Of a stretch of 48,884 nt of DNA, positions 19,462 to 30,936 are shown piece after piece. The stretch's first letter is position 1, and each line of letters starts with the position of its first letter. The stretch lies in NCBI GenBank assembly GCA_016201065.1, contig JACQDL010000036.1:1-48884 (forward strand), given 5' to 3'. Source of the DNA: Actinomycetota bacterium. GTDB lineage: Bacteria > Actinomycetota > Actinomycetes > Mycobacteriales > JACQDL01. The notes beneath the pieces were generated by a model, which saw nothing but the letters and a program-made list of their open reading frames with translations, had not been told where the DNA came from and ran no database searches. The position numbers and the translations under genes were made by a program.

Positions 19462-21033
19462 CTACAGGTCGTTGCCGGCGTAGGAGAGGTTGAAGCTCTT
19501 GTTGACCAATGGGAAGTCGGCGACGATGGTGCCGGCAAGGGCGACCGGGAGCGCGGGCCAGTTGAAAAACGACGGATCGACGACCTTGTTGCGGCTCAGC
19601 CGGCGAGCGGCCCCGATCTCGACCCGGTGCACGATGGTGCCGCGCCAGCCCTCAACGATCCCCACCCCGGCGGAACCCGGGCCGGCGAGGTGTTGGTGGG
19701 AGGCGGCGGGCCAGCCACCGATCGCACCCGGTACTACGGCACGGACCAGGGTGTCCAGGACGACGAGCGAGGCCTCGATCTCGGCGGCACGCTGCTGGAA
19801 GCGCGCCATCACGTCGCCCGTGGCGTGAGTGGGAACGGTGAGCAGGTCGGCAAGGCGCAGACCCTGGTCGGTGAGGACACCGTCGGGGTGGTCCCGGCGG
19901 GCGTCCACATCCAGTCCGCTGGCGCGGGCAACGTAGCCGACGGTACCGAGGTCGCGGGCCTGCTGGGCGGTCAGCACGGCGGTGGCGGTGAAACGTTCGG
20001 CCACAAGGCTGTTACCCAGAGCGAGCTGGACCACGTCCCGAATATCCGCACCGATCGCGGCCAGCCGGGCAGGGTCAGGCACGCGACGGAGCACGGCACC
20101 GCCGAGCACGATGCCGCCGCGCAACAGGCGGTGCCCGGTGGTCTCCTTGTTGATCCGGAGCAGGGTTTCCCTGATCCGGAGTGCGTGGGCGTTGAGGATG
20201 CCGTGACCAACGTCGTTGCACAGAGCACCCACATCGCCGATGTGGTTGTAGAGGCGCTCCAGCTCCAGGAGGATCGCGCGCATCCGGCGCGCCTCAACAG
20301 GTACCTCCAGGTTCATGGCGTCCTCGACCGCGCGAGCGTAGGCGAGGGTGTGGCCGACCGCGGAGTCCCCTGAAATCCGCTCAGCGAGGGGCAGCCCTGC
20401 CGGCAGTTCGCGTTGCTCGAAGAGCTTCTCGATGCCCTTGTGGACGTACCAGAGGCGGGCCTTGAGCTTGAGGATGGTTTCTCCGACGACGGAGAACCGG
20501 AAGTGGCCCGGTTCGATTATCCCGGCATGGACGGGTCCGACCGGGATCTCGTAGACCCCGGTGCCTTCAACGGTGAGGAAGGGGAACGGGCCGCCGGTCT
20601 CGCCGAATTTCGGTGCTGGGTGGGCGTCGTGACGCATCGGGTACCAGCCGCTGGGCCAGTGGCGGTGCCGGACCAGCCGACGCGGCAGCGGGTGATCAAT
20701 CGGAACAATTCCATACAGGTCATGCATTTCACGCTCGAACCGACCTGCTGGGAACGACAATCCGGCGAGGGTGGGGACGGTCGGGTCACCGCGGTCGATG
20801 GACAGGTGCAGTTCGACCCGGCGGTCCGGCTCCGTAGCGGTGCACAGGTACACGGCCCGCAGCGCGTCGCGGTCATCGAGCCCGGCGACCAGGGCGAGCC
20901 GGAATCCCTGTTGCTGCAGGGTGGCGACGTGCAGGGCGAGGTTAGCGGCGGTGGTGGGGACGGCAACGCGGTGGTGGCCGACGAGTTGTCCGCCGGGAAT
21001 CGGAGACAGCGTCGCGATCGGTGGGTTCGTCAT
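19462..21033 (-). CDS. Hydrogenase-4/NuoCD-like large subunit lacking nickel ligands
   Basis: A 523-aa fusion of a 30-kDa (NuoC-like) domain (about 1-135) and a 49-kDa/[NiFe] large-subunit domain (about 150-523), as in HycE/HyfG. The nickel-binding CxxC motifs are gone: the N-terminal L1 site reads RISGDSAVGH (residues 219-228), with Ser221 and Ser224 in place of Cys, and the C-terminal site reads DPSFFN in place of DPCxxC. It therefore cannot carry a NiFe centre and belongs with energy-converting-hydrogenase-related (Ehr) complexes. ATG 21033 overlaps the upstream stop by four bases. It is last in the operon. Confidence 0.88.
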   Translation of the reverse strand: MTNPPIATLSPIPGGQLVGHHRVAVPTTAANLALHVATLQQQGFRLALVAGLDDRDALRAVYLCTATEPDRRVELHLSIDRGDPTVPTLAGLSFPAGRFEREMHDLYGIVPIDHPLPRRLVRHRHWPSGWYPMRHDAHPAPKFGETGGPFPFLTVEGTGVYEIPVGPVHAGIIEPGHFRFSVVGETILKLKARLWYVHKGIEKLFEQRELPAGLPLAERISGDSAVGHTLAYARAVEDAMNLEVPVEARRMRAILLELERLYNHIGDVGALCNDVGHGILNAHALRIRETLLRINKETTGHRLLRGGIVLGGAVLRRVPDPARLAAIGADIRDVVQLALGNSLVAERFTATAVLTAQQARDLGTVGYVARASGLDVDARRDHPDGVLTDQGLRLADLLTVPTHATGDVMARFQQRAAEIEASLVVLDTLVRAVVPGAIGGWPAASHQHLAGPGSAGVGIVEGWRGTIVHRVEIGAARRLSRNKVVDPSFFNWPALPVALAGTIVADFPLVNKSFNLSYAGNDL

Positions 21034-22511
21034 GGTGCTCCCACGATGGCAGCGGCGGCGTGGAGCAGGCCGTCCAGCGGCCCGAGGCTGATCCCGAGGG
21101 CTGTCACCACGGCAAGCCCGACGATCAGCGGTATCGCGCCGGAAAGGGCAACGGCGCCCGAGCGGTCGCCCGCCCCGACGGTGGCGCTGTCGGCTGCTGG
21201 TCCGAGCAACATCCGCGCCCCGTGCGCGGCCAGGGCCGCGAAAGCCACCACGACCAGCACGATTGCGGCGGCCACCGCCCAACCGAGACCGCTGGCGAAA
21301 CTGGCGCGGACGATGCCCAGTTCGCTGGCGAAGGTGGCGGCCGGGGGGAAGCCGAACAGCGCGAGCAGCGCGAGGCCGAACAGTCCGGCCAGCACCGGCA
21401 GCCGCGTAGCCAGCGCTCGCACGCCGGTGATCTGGGTGGTGGCGTAGTGGTGCAGGATCTGGCCGGCGGACAGGAAAGCGACCGTCTTGGCCACACCGTG
21501 ACCGGCAATGTGCAGCAGCAGTGCGGCGATCGCCACACGGCTGCCGACGGCGGCGGCCAACGCGATCAAACCCATGTGCTCCATGCTGGAGTAGGCCAGC
21601 ATCCTCTTGTAGTCCTGCTGCCCGATCAACAGCACCGCAGCGAGCGCGAGGGTCGCCAGGGCGAGGATGAGGAGCACGGTGCGCAGGTAGGCGGGGCCGA
21701 CGGTGGGGTCCGCGATGGCCTTCACCCGGAGCACCGCGTAGAACGCGACCGAGAGCAGGACCCCGGACATCAGCGCCGACACCGGAGCGGGCGCTTGCGA
21801 ATGCGCGTCAGGTAGCCAGGCGTGCAATGGGACAAGGCCTGCCTTGGCGCCGAACCCCACGACGGCCAGACCGGCGGCGATCCGGGTCACGGCCGGGTCG
21901 AGCTGGTGGGCGTGGCCGGTCAGGCTGATCCAGTCCAGCGCACGATCACTATCGAGACCGGCGTGCCGCGCGGCGTAGTACAGCAGCACCAAGCCGAGGA
22001 AGGCGATCGCAATGGCGGCCGAGCAGATCACCACGTATTTCCACGCCGCTTCCAGAGCCGTCCGGGTGCGGTGGTGCCCGACCAGGAACGCGGTGAAGAT
22101 GGTGGTGGCCTCGATCGCCACCCACAGCACGCCGAGGTTCCCGGCCAGTACCGCGGTGGCCATCGCGGCGATGAACAGGTGCATGAGGATGCCGTACCAT
22201 CGGGCGCGGCGTGCCTCGGTGCGTGCCGCCGCGAGGTAGGCCGGGGACGCCCAGCAGACCAGGAGTGCCACCGCGGCGATGGCGAGCAACATCCACGCGG
22301 ACAGGGCGTCGGCCCGCAGCAGCCCGCCAGCGGTCTGGATGGGCCCCTCCCGCAGCACGGTGCGGGCCAGTCCCGCCGCGTCGGCCAGCAGCAGCGCGGT
22401 GGTCACCACCCCCATCCAGGCGGTACTGCGCCGCCAACCGGCGGCGGCGTACAGCCCGGCCGCGGCGAGTGGCGCCGCAACCGGGACGAGCAGCGACAGT
22501 GTGTGTGTCAT
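21030..22511 (-). CDS. hyfF: Hydrogenase-4 subunit F-like proton-pumping membrane protein
   Basis: A 493-aa polytopic protein (about 14 spans) of the NuoN/NuoM/Mrp antiporter family. Conserved elements are the segment LVPLHAWLPDAHSQAPAPVS with the channel Lys/His residues, and DYKRMLAYSSMEHMG. It overlaps neighbours by one base upstream and four bases downstream. It is probably an ion-translocating arm subunit of the Ehr complex. It could equally be named HycQ-like after the mycobacterial genes. Confidence 0.9.
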   Translation of the reverse strand: MTHTLSLLVPVAAPLAAAGLYAAAGWRRSTAWMGVVTTALLLADAAGLARTVLREGPIQTAGGLLRADALSAWMLLAIAAVALLVCWASPAYLAAARTEARRARWYGILMHLFIAAMATAVLAGNLGVLWVAIEATTIFTAFLVGHHRTRTALEAAWKYVVICSAAIAIAFLGLVLLYYAARHAGLDSDRALDWISLTGHAHQLDPAVTRIAAGLAVVGFGAKAGLVPLHAWLPDAHSQAPAPVSALMSGVLLSVAFYAVLRVKAIADPTVGPAYLRTVLLILALATLALAAVLLIGQQDYKRMLAYSSMEHMGLIALAAAVGSRVAIAALLLHIAGHGVAKTVAFLSAGQILHHYATTQITGVRALATRLPVLAGLFGLALLALFGFPPAATFASELGIVRASFASGLGWAVAAAIVLVVVAFAALAAHGARMLLGPAADSATVGAGDRSGAVALSGAIPLIVGLAVVTALGISLGPLDGLLHAAAAIVGAP

Positions 22512-23173
22512 CAGTCGTGCAACCCTCGCAGTTCATCCAAGTCGCTGCTGCCGAACACGGCGCGCATCCGGGTGGTGAGGACCTGCAGCACGAGCACGAC
22601 CAGCAGCAGGTCGAAGGAGACGCCGAGTTCGACGATGAGCGGAACTCCAGCGGCGGCCAGGAACGCGGTCGCGGTGATCCCGTTGTCCAGCAACAGAAAC
22701 CCCACCACCTGCGCGACGGCCCGGCGGCGGGTGACCAGGGCGAAGAATCCGATGAGCACGACGGCGACGGCGACCGGCAGGACCGACGTGGCCGGCGAGG
22801 GCGCCAGGGCGACGAGCGGTCGGGTCACGACATACGCGAGGAAGGTCAGCGCAGCGGCGGCGAGGAGCGAGGCGGAGACGTTGACCACGGGTCGGGTTTC
22901 GCGGGTCTCGGCGGGCGAGTCGCCCAACGCCCGCCACGTCAGCCACGGCAGCACGCCGGCACGCAACACGCCGAGGCCGATGGCGACCAGGATCAGTTCG
23001 AGTTTGTGCTCGTGGATACCGAGGATCGCGACGATGGCGGCGAGGGCGACACCCTGCAGCCCCAACAGCCGGATCATCGGGGCGAGCTGGTGACGCCACA
23101 GCACGCCAATGGCGGTGAGCAGCAACACTCCGGCCGCAAGATCCAGGAACTGCGGGTAGCTGATGTCGGTCAC
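22511..23173 (-). CDS. hyfE: Hydrogenase-4 subunit E-like membrane protein
   Basis: A 220-aa protein with about six membrane spans. The N-terminal part resembles HyfE (GVLWRHQLAPMIRLLGLQGV) and the later part resembles the NuoK fold (VGFLLLDNGITATAF, with a buried Asp and Glu). The start is GTG 23173 with GGAGAG upstream. Its stop overlaps the HyfF start as TGATG. It connects the antiporter-like subunits to the rest of the membrane arm. Confidence 0.85.
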   Translation of the reverse strand: MTDISYPQFLDLAAGVLLLTAIGVLWRHQLAPMIRLLGLQGVALAAIVAILGIHEHKLELILVAIGLGVLRAGVLPWLTWRALGDSPAETRETRPVVNVSASLLAAAALTFLAYVVTRPLVALAPSPATSVLPVAVAVVLIGFFALVTRRRAVAQVVGFLLLDNGITATAFLAAAGVPLIVELGVSFDLLLVVLVLQVLTTRMRAVFGSSDLDELRGLHD

Positions 23174-23190
23174 GTCAGGCTCTCCATGGT

Positions 23191-24135
23191 TCAGGCCAGG
23201 AAGAAGGAGGAGGCGACGGCCAGCAGGGCCAGCACGAAGGAGCCGGCGAGGAGTTCTGGAACCCGGAACAGGCGGAGCTTGGCGACGAACACCTCGACAG
23301 CGCCGAGTCCCGCGCCCAACGCCGCCACCTTGGCCACGAAGATCACCACGGCGAGGGGTAGCGCCACGAGGCTCGCCCCGGCGATACCCCAGGGCACGAA
23401 CAGCGAAGCCAACAGACCGAGCATGATGGTCAACCGCATCGCGGCAGCGAGTTCGACCAGCGCGAGATCGCTCCCGGCGTATTCGAGGATCATCGCCTCA
23501 TGGATCATGGTGAGTTCCAGGTGGGTATCCGGGTTGTCCACGGGCAGCCGCCCAGTCTCCGCGATCACCACGATGAGCAATGCGGCGGCGGCCAGGAGGC
23601 TGGCTGGGGAGGCGACCCGCAACGGGTCGTGCAGGGTGGCGGTGACGATCGCGGCGAGGTTGGTCGAGCCCACCCGGGCGCTGAGGGCGAAGCCGGCGAC
23701 CAGGATCGTCGGTTCGACCAAGGCGAGGACGGTGATCTCCCGGCTCGCGCCCATACCACCGAACGCGGTGCCGGTGTCGAGCGCCGCGAGAGCCAGCGTG
23801 ACGGTGCCCAGGGCCAGCAGCCCGACCACGGCGAACAGATCCGCCAAGGCGTCCAGCGGTGACGCGACCGTCACCAGCGGTGCGATCGCAGCCAGCACCA
23901 GCGCGCTCCCCACCAGCAGCAGCGGGGCGAGTCGGAACGCCCAGCCGGTGCCCCTCGGGGTCACCGGAGGCCGCCGCAGCAACTTGCGGAGGTCCCGCCA
24001 TGGCTGGCCGACGCCGGCACCGGCCCGGCCTTCGAGGCGCGCTCGGACCTGGCGCATCAGGCCGACCAGCAACGGTGCCCCGGCGACGGTGACCACAAGT
24101 TGCGCGGCGATGGCCGCCAGCGCGGGGCCGTTCAT
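23191..24135 (-). CDS. hyfC: Hydrogenase-4 subunit C / NuoH-like membrane subunit
   Basis: A 314-aa protein with about eight membrane spans, related to NuoH/HycD. Conserved parts include the PWRDLRKLLRR loop, the ETGRLPVDNPDTHLEL segment facing the quinone/redox-arm interface, and the MIHEAMILEYAG helix. ATG 24135 overlaps the HyfB-like stop by four bases (ATGA). It anchors the peripheral NuoB/CD-like module. Confidence 0.92.
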   Translation of the reverse strand: MNGPALAAIAAQLVVTVAGAPLLVGLMRQVRARLEGRAGAGVGQPWRDLRKLLRRPPVTPRGTGWAFRLAPLLLVGSALVLAAIAPLVTVASPLDALADLFAVVGLLALGTVTLALAALDTGTAFGGMGASREITVLALVEPTILVAGFALSARVGSTNLAAIVTATLHDPLRVASPASLLAAAALLIVVIAETGRLPVDNPDTHLELTMIHEAMILEYAGSDLALVELAAAMRLTIMLGLLASLFVPWGIAGASLVALPLAVVIFVAKVAALGAGLGAVEVFVAKLRLFRVPELLAGSFVLALLAVASSFFLA

Positions 24136-26153
24136 CGGGTCACCGCCAGCACCAGCAGCAGGCCGGTCACGCCGAAGAAGCCGTACCCGAGGTAGCGATG
24201 CACGCTGCCGTTGGCCAGCACCGGACCCAGTCGCCCGACCCGACGGGCGGCGGCGAGCACCGGGTCGTAGAGGGCGTGTTCCACTCGATCGGATACCCGG
24301 GCCCGGTAGGCGACCTGCGCGACCAGGTATTGGGACGCCGCGTGCGGGGTGACGTCGATATCGGTTTCCGGGGCGAGGACATCGTCGAAGACCCGTTGCA
24401 GCGGCTGTGCGAAGGACGTGGCGGTGTACTGCATCCGTGCTGTCGGTTGGCCGGCACCGCAGTCCCACAACGCGGCCCCCCGGCGCCGCACCACCCGCGC
24501 TGTCATCAACCTGACCATGGCGGCCACACCCGCCACGGTGGCGCCAAGCAACACTGCGATCAGCAGCGGCGAGACGGTGCTGGCGATCCCCGCCAGCTGC
24601 AGACTGATCCCACCGCCAACCACGTCGGCCGGCGCATGGGTGGCCGCAGTGACGGCCCGCGACAGCGTGCGGCCGAGCGCGGCCGGGACGAGGGCCAGCA
24701 GCGCGCAGCACAGAGCGAGGAGGCTCATCGGGACGAGCATGGTGAGGGGCGCCTCATCGGCCGTATCAGCGGCGTCGCTGCGCGGACGGGCGAAGAAGCC
24801 GACACCGAGCGCCTTGACGAACGTGGCGACGGCGAGCCCAGCGGTCAACGCCACCACCGCCACCGCGACCGGCATCGCGACCGCAGCGACCATCCCGCCC
24901 GTGGGCCGGGCGTGGACGAGGGACTGCAGCAGCAGCCATTCGGAGCCGAATCCGTTCCCCGGCGGCAACGCCACGGCGCCCAGCGCACCGATCGCGAACA
25001 AGGCAGTGGTGACCGGCATGCGGGAGCGTAGCCCGCCCAGCGCGTCGAGATCGCGGGTGCCGGTGGCGCGCAGCACCGAGCCGGCCGCGGTGAACAGCAG
25101 CGCCTTGAACCCGGCGTGGTTGAGCACGTGCAGCAGCGCCGCAGACAGGGCCAGGGCGGCCAGCGTGGTGGCGTGGGAGGCGGCGAAGATCCCGGCGGCA
25201 CCCAGGCCGAGGAAGACCAGACCCATGTTCTCCACGGTGGAGTAGGCCAGCAGGCGTTTCAGATCGGCGGCGACGGCTGCCTGCAGGATGCCGTAGAGCG
25301 CCGACACGGCACCCAGCCCGAGCACCAGCAGCCACCACCAGCGGGCGCCCCCACCGAGCAGGTCGAAGCCGAGCCGGATCACGCCGTACGCACCGAGGTT
25401 GACCATCGCGGCGGACAACATCGCCGACACCGGCGCCGGGGCCTCGGCGTGCGCGCGGGGCAGCCACACATGCAACGGCACCAGACCGGCCTTCGACCCG
25501 AACCCGACCAGCACCAGCACGAAGACGCCGCCACGCAGGCCGGGCGAAAGGTGGGCGGCACGCAGGTCGGCGAAGGACCCGCCGCCCGCGCTGGTGGCGT
25601 AGAGCACCAACCCGAGCAGGATCGCGACGAACCCGACGTGGGTCAGCGCCGCGTACCACCAGCCCGCCTCGGCAACCGCCGAACGCTGTCTGTGCTCGGC
25701 GAGCACCAGCAGCAGCGACGTCAGCGCCATCAGCTCCCACAGCACCAGCAACGTCGACACGCTGCCGGCGGCCGGCACCAGCAGCACCGTCACAGCGAAC
25801 ATCGGAAGCGCCGCCTGCACGCCTCGGGCGTCCGGACCGTGCCCATGGCTCGCGTAACCGACGCCGTACACCGCGGCGGCCGCGAGCACCCCACCGCTCA
25901 CCGCGACGAACCAGCCGCCGAGCGGGTCAAGATCGAACTGCACCCCGGCCAGCGGGAGCAGTCCCGGCAGCCTGGCCTGGAAGGTCTCGCCGCGGAGTGC
26001 GGCGAGACCGGCGACCGAACCGGCGACGCCGATCCCCGCCGTGGCCCACCCAACGAAGGCTGGCCGGACCCGGCCCGGCGCCCCAACCGCGGCGAGAACC
26101 CCCAGCCCGGCCAACACGCACGCGGCGGCAAGGGCCCATCCGATCACGGTCAC
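24132..26153 (-). CDS. hyfB: Hydrogenase-4 subunit B / NuoL-like antiporter subunit
   Basis: A 673-aa polytopic proton-translocating subunit. Key motifs are SKAGLVPLHVWLPRAHAEAPAPVS and DLKRLLAYSTVENMG, followed by a C-terminal extension with ALWDCGAGQPTARMQYTATSFAQPL, characteristic of HyfB/HycC. The start is GTG 26153, which overlaps the NuoB-like stop (GTGA); the longer frame to 26207 would lie inside that gene. With HyfF it gives the complex two antiporter-like subunits. Confidence 0.9.
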   Translation of the reverse strand: MTVIGWALAAACVLAGLGVLAAVGAPGRVRPAFVGWATAGIGVAGSVAGLAALRGETFQARLPGLLPLAGVQFDLDPLGGWFVAVSGGVLAAAAVYGVGYASHGHGPDARGVQAALPMFAVTVLLVPAAGSVSTLLVLWELMALTSLLLVLAEHRQRSAVAEAGWWYAALTHVGFVAILLGLVLYATSAGGGSFADLRAAHLSPGLRGGVFVLVLVGFGSKAGLVPLHVWLPRAHAEAPAPVSAMLSAAMVNLGAYGVIRLGFDLLGGGARWWWLLVLGLGAVSALYGILQAAVAADLKRLLAYSTVENMGLVFLGLGAAGIFAASHATTLAALALSAALLHVLNHAGFKALLFTAAGSVLRATGTRDLDALGGLRSRMPVTTALFAIGALGAVALPPGNGFGSEWLLLQSLVHARPTGGMVAAVAMPVAVAVVALTAGLAVATFVKALGVGFFARPRSDAADTADEAPLTMLVPMSLLALCCALLALVPAALGRTLSRAVTAATHAPADVVGGGISLQLAGIASTVSPLLIAVLLGATVAGVAAMVRLMTARVVRRRGAALWDCGAGQPTARMQYTATSFAQPLQRVFDDVLAPETDIDVTPHAASQYLVAQVAYRARVSDRVEHALYDPVLAAARRVGRLGPVLANGSVHRYLGYGFFGVTGLLLVLAVTR

Positions 26154-26641
26154 CGGCCCGTAAACCCCCGCAGCGCCGCCACGATCGCCGCCGGCTCGGG
26201 CGGGCACCCGGGCAGGTCAACGTCCACCGGAACCACATCCGCAACCGCGCCCCGCACCCCGTACCCGCCAGCGAACTCGCCAGCGTTGACGGCGCAGTCC
26301 CCGACCGCCACCACGATCCGCGGCTCGGACACCGCCTCAAAGGTACGCAGCAGCGGCACCGCCATGTTCCGGGTCACCGGCCCGGTCACCAGCAGCACGT
26401 CAGCGTGCCGCGGCGACGCGACCAGCCGAGCACCGTAGCGTTCGCCGTCGTAGACCGGCCCAAAGGCCGACCCGATCTCGATCTCGCAGCCGTTGCACGA
26501 TCCCGCGTCCACATGCCGCACCTGCACCGACCCGCGCAGAGCAGCGGCCTTCGGGCACGACAGACCGCCCGGATGGGGTGGGCGCGGCTCAGCCGTCCGC
26601 CCGACCTGGCGGATCTTCCGCCACAATGTGAAGACGGCCAT
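26150..26641 (-). CDS. NuoB/HycG-like small subunit (4Fe-4S N2-type cluster)
   Basis: A 163-aa protein of the NuoB/HyfI family. The four cluster cysteines are present: CNGCEIEI, GDCAVN and PGCPPEP. This subunit normally passes electrons to the large subunit, so the electron path survives although the nickel site is lost. The start ATG 26641 has AGGG upstream; the in-frame extension to 26797 translates a pentanucleotide repeat and is rejected. It is the first gene of the six-gene operon. Confidence 0.9.
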   Translation of the reverse strand: MAVFTLWRKIRQVGRTAEPRPPHPGGLSCPKAAALRGSVQVRHVDAGSCNGCEIEIGSAFGPVYDGERYGARLVASPRHADVLLVTGPVTRNMAVPLLRTFEAVSEPRIVVAVGDCAVNAGEFAGGYGVRGAVADVVPVDVDLPGCPPEPAAIVAALRGFTGR

Positions 26642-26657
26642 GGTTGCCCTACTCTGC

Positions 26658-26705
26658 GGGTCGGTCGGGTCGGGTCGGGTCGGGTCGGTCGGGTCGGGTC
26701 GGGTC
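26658..26705. repeat. GGGTC microsatellite upstream of the Ehr operon
   Basis: Forty-eight bases consist of eight GGGTC units and two GGTC units. The tract starts 17 bases upstream of the first ATG of the operon, where the leader or promoter spacing should be. Unit gain or loss could change expression by slippage. Confidence 0.85.
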
Positions 26706-26761
26706 CGGGGGTGCGGCGTGCTGAGCGCCAGCGCGCCGTCACGGACTCCACGATCGGCTGA

Positions 26762-28411
<1,650 letters not shown>

Positions 28412-28416
<5 letters not shown>

Positions 28417-29605
28417 GGACCGGTGCGGCACCGGACCAGTGCGGCACCACCCGCCGGCCGCCGTGCCAGACCTCGGCAACCTGCGGCACACCCGGCCGGT
28501 AGGCCAGGTACATGTGGGTCGGCGCGTCCAGCACCACGAAGTCCGCGCGGGTGCCCTCGCGGAGCCGGCCGATGTCGTCCCGGCGCAGGGCACGGGCCCC
28601 GCCCGCGGTCGCCGCCCACACCGCCTCGGCCGGGGTCAGCCCCATCTCGCGGACCGCGAGGGCGATGCACAGCGCCATGCTCGTGGTGAAGCTCGACCCG
28701 GGGTTGCAGTCGGTGGCCAGCGCGATCGTGGCGCCGGCGTCCACCAGCCGGCGGGCGTCCGGGTACGGCGAGCGGGTGGCGAACTCGGCGCCCGGCAGCA
28801 GCGTGGCGACCGTGCCGGAGGCGGCCAGGGCATCCACGTCGGCGTCGGACAGGTACGTGCAGTGGTCGGCCGACGCCGCGCCGTGCTCCACCGCGAGCTG
28901 CACGCCGGGGCCCGGGCCGAGCTGGTTGGCATGCAACCGCAGCCCCAGGCCGGCCCCGGCCGCCGCGGCCAGGATGACCCGGGTCCGGTCGGCGTCGAAG
29001 GCGCCGTCGTCGCAGAAGACATCCGCCCACCGGGCATGCGGGGCGCAGGCCCGCAGCATCGGCCCGCACACGACGTCCACATAGCTGTCCGGGTCGGTCC
29101 CCGGCGGCACCACGTGCGCGCCGAGGAACGTCGTCTCCGGGGTCAGCTCGCGGGCGATCCGCAGCGACCGCTCCTCGTCGGCCACGGTGAGCCCGTAGCC
29201 GGACTTGCACTCGATGGTCGTGGTGCCCTGCCGCAGCGCCTCGGCGACCAGCCGGGCCAGGTTGGCCCGCAGCAGCTCGTCCGGGGCGGCCCGGGTGGCC
29301 GCCACGGTGGTGCCGATCCCGCCCGTCTCGTAGCGCCGCCCCGCCATCCGGGCGGCGAACTCCACGGCCCGGTCGCCGGCGAAGACCAGGTGAGCGTGGG
29401 AGTCGACGAAGCCCGGCAGCACGGCCCGGCCGCCGACGTCCACCAGACGGTCGGCGGCCGGTGCCGTCCGTTGCGGTCCGGCGTACACCACGGCTCCGTC
29501 CGCGACGACGAGGCTGGCGTCGAGCACCACGCCGAGCGACCCGATGCCGGCCCTCGGGTCGTTGGTGACGAGCTCGCCGATCCCGTCCAGCCGGACGCTG
29601 GTCAC
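28412..29605 (-). CDS. hutI: Imidazolonepropionase
   Basis: A 397-aa metal-dependent amidohydrolase, the third step of histidine degradation (imidazolonepropionate to formiminoglutamate). Motifs include metal ligands in [32 protein letters not shown], the [10 protein letters not shown] strand, [14 protein letters not shown], and [14 protein letters not shown]. The start GTG 29605 overlaps the hutF stop by four bases, so translation is coupled. Length is normal. Confidence 0.95.
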
Positions 29606-30936
29606 CGGGCACCCGCCGGCTCGGTCATGAGCCCCGCGATGTCGCGGGCCAGCGCCGCGCCGACGTCGCCGAGGCGCTGGTGCCGACCGTCCACGACCAC
29701 GTCCCGGCCGTCGACGATGACCCGGACGACATCCGCCGCGGCCGCCGCGAAGACCAGCTGGTCGGGGTCGATGCCGGCGGTGCGCGGGCTGTCCAGCCGG
29801 ACCGTCACCAGGTCGGCGGGAGCACCGACGGCGAGCACGCCCGCCTCGGGCCACCCCAGGCTCGCGTGCCCGGCCGCGGTGGCCGCCCGCAGCAACGCCG
29901 GTCCGTCGAGGTGGCCGCGGCGCCCCGACCGCAGCCGCTGGTCCAGCTCCACCGCACGCGCCTCCTCGAACATGTCGATCACCGCGTGGCTGTCGGTGCC
30001 CAGCGCCAGCGGGGCGCCGGCCGCCACCAGCTCCGGGACCGGCCCGATCCCGTCGGCGAGGTCCCGCTCGGTGGTCGGGCACAGGCACACCGTGGTGCCG
30101 CTGCCACCGACGGCGGCGATGTCGGACGCGGTCAGGTGGGTGGCGTGCACCGCGGTGGTCCGCGGACCCAGCGCGCCGCGCTCGGCGAGCAGCCTGGTCG
30201 GGGTCAGCCCGTACCGCTGCTGGCACGCCTCGTTCTCCGCGGGCTGCTCGGACAGATGCAGGTGGACCGGCGCGTCCAGCGGCGAGGCCCAGGCGAGCAC
30301 GCCGTCCACCGCCGGCGGCGGCACGGCCCGCACCGAGTGGATCGCCGCCCCGACCCGGGCGTGCGGGCCAGGGCGCAGCGCCGAGACCCGCATCCCCCAC
30401 CGCTCCACCGTGCCGTCACCGAACCGGAGCTGCGCCCCGCCGAGCTGCTGGTCCACGTCCCCGGTCAGGTAGCAGGCGTCGAGCAGGGTGATCCGGATGC
30501 CGGCCTCGGCCGCCGCCGCGAGCAGCGCCTCCCCCATCGCGTTCGGGTCCCGGTACGGCTGGCCGCCCGGACCATGGTGCAGGTAGTGGAACTCCCCCAC
30601 GCAGGTGATGCCGGCCAGCGCCATCTCCCCGTACACCGAACGGGCCAGCGCGTGGTAGGTGTCCGGGTCGAGGCGCTGGGCCACGGCGTACATCCGCTCC
30701 CGCCAGCTCCAGAAGGTGCCCCGCTCGGCCTGGGTCCGGCCGCGCAGCACCCGGTGGAAGGCGTGCGAGTGCGCGTTGGCCAGCCCCGGCAGGGTCAACC
30801 CGGCCAGCTGCTCGGCGTCGGGCGGCCGGTCCTGGGCGGCGCGGACCGCGGTGATCCGGCCGCCCGCGGTCTCCACCAGCACCGAAGCGAGGACCTCGTC
30901 GCCGACCAGCGCGCGCTCGCACCAGTACCGGGTCAC
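29602..30936 (-). CDS. hutF: Formimidoylglutamate deiminase
   Basis: A 444-aa amidohydrolase converting formiminoglutamate to N-formylglutamate and ammonia. Metal ligands are seen in [29 protein letters not shown] and [14 protein letters not shown], and the substrate pocket sequence [15 protein letters not shown] is typical of HutF. ATG 30936 overlaps the hutU stop by four bases. This route needs an N-formylglutamate amidohydrolase (HutG), which is not in the window. Confidence 0.95.
   Translation of the reverse strand: MTRYWCERALVGDEVLASVLVETAGGRITAVRAAQDRPPDAEQLAGLTLPGLANAHSHAFHRVLRGRTQAERGTFWSWRERMYAVAQRLDPDTYHALARSVYGEMALAGITCVGEFHYLHHGPGGQPYRDPNAMGEALLAAAAEAGIRITLLDACYLTGDVDQQLGGAQLRFGDGTVERWGMRVSALRPGPHARVGAAIHSVRAVPPPAVDGVLAWASPLDAPVHLHLSEQPAENEACQQRYGLTPTRLLAERGALGPRTTAVHATHLTASDIAAVGGSGTTVCLCPTTERDLADGIGPVPELVAAGAPLALGTDSHAVIDMFEEARAVELDQRLRSGRRGHLDGPALLRAATAAGHASLGWPEAGVLAVGAPADLVTVRLDSPRTAGIDPDQLVFAAAAADVVRVIVDGRDVVVDGRHQRLGDVGAALARDIAGLMTEPAGAR

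Noticed and set aside
19462-21033. Functional [NiFe] hydrogenase large subunit
   Set aside because: Both nickel-binding cysteine pairs are replaced and no maturation genes are present.
26658-26705. CRISPR-like array
   Set aside because: The units are 4-5 bases with no spacers, so it is a microsatellite.
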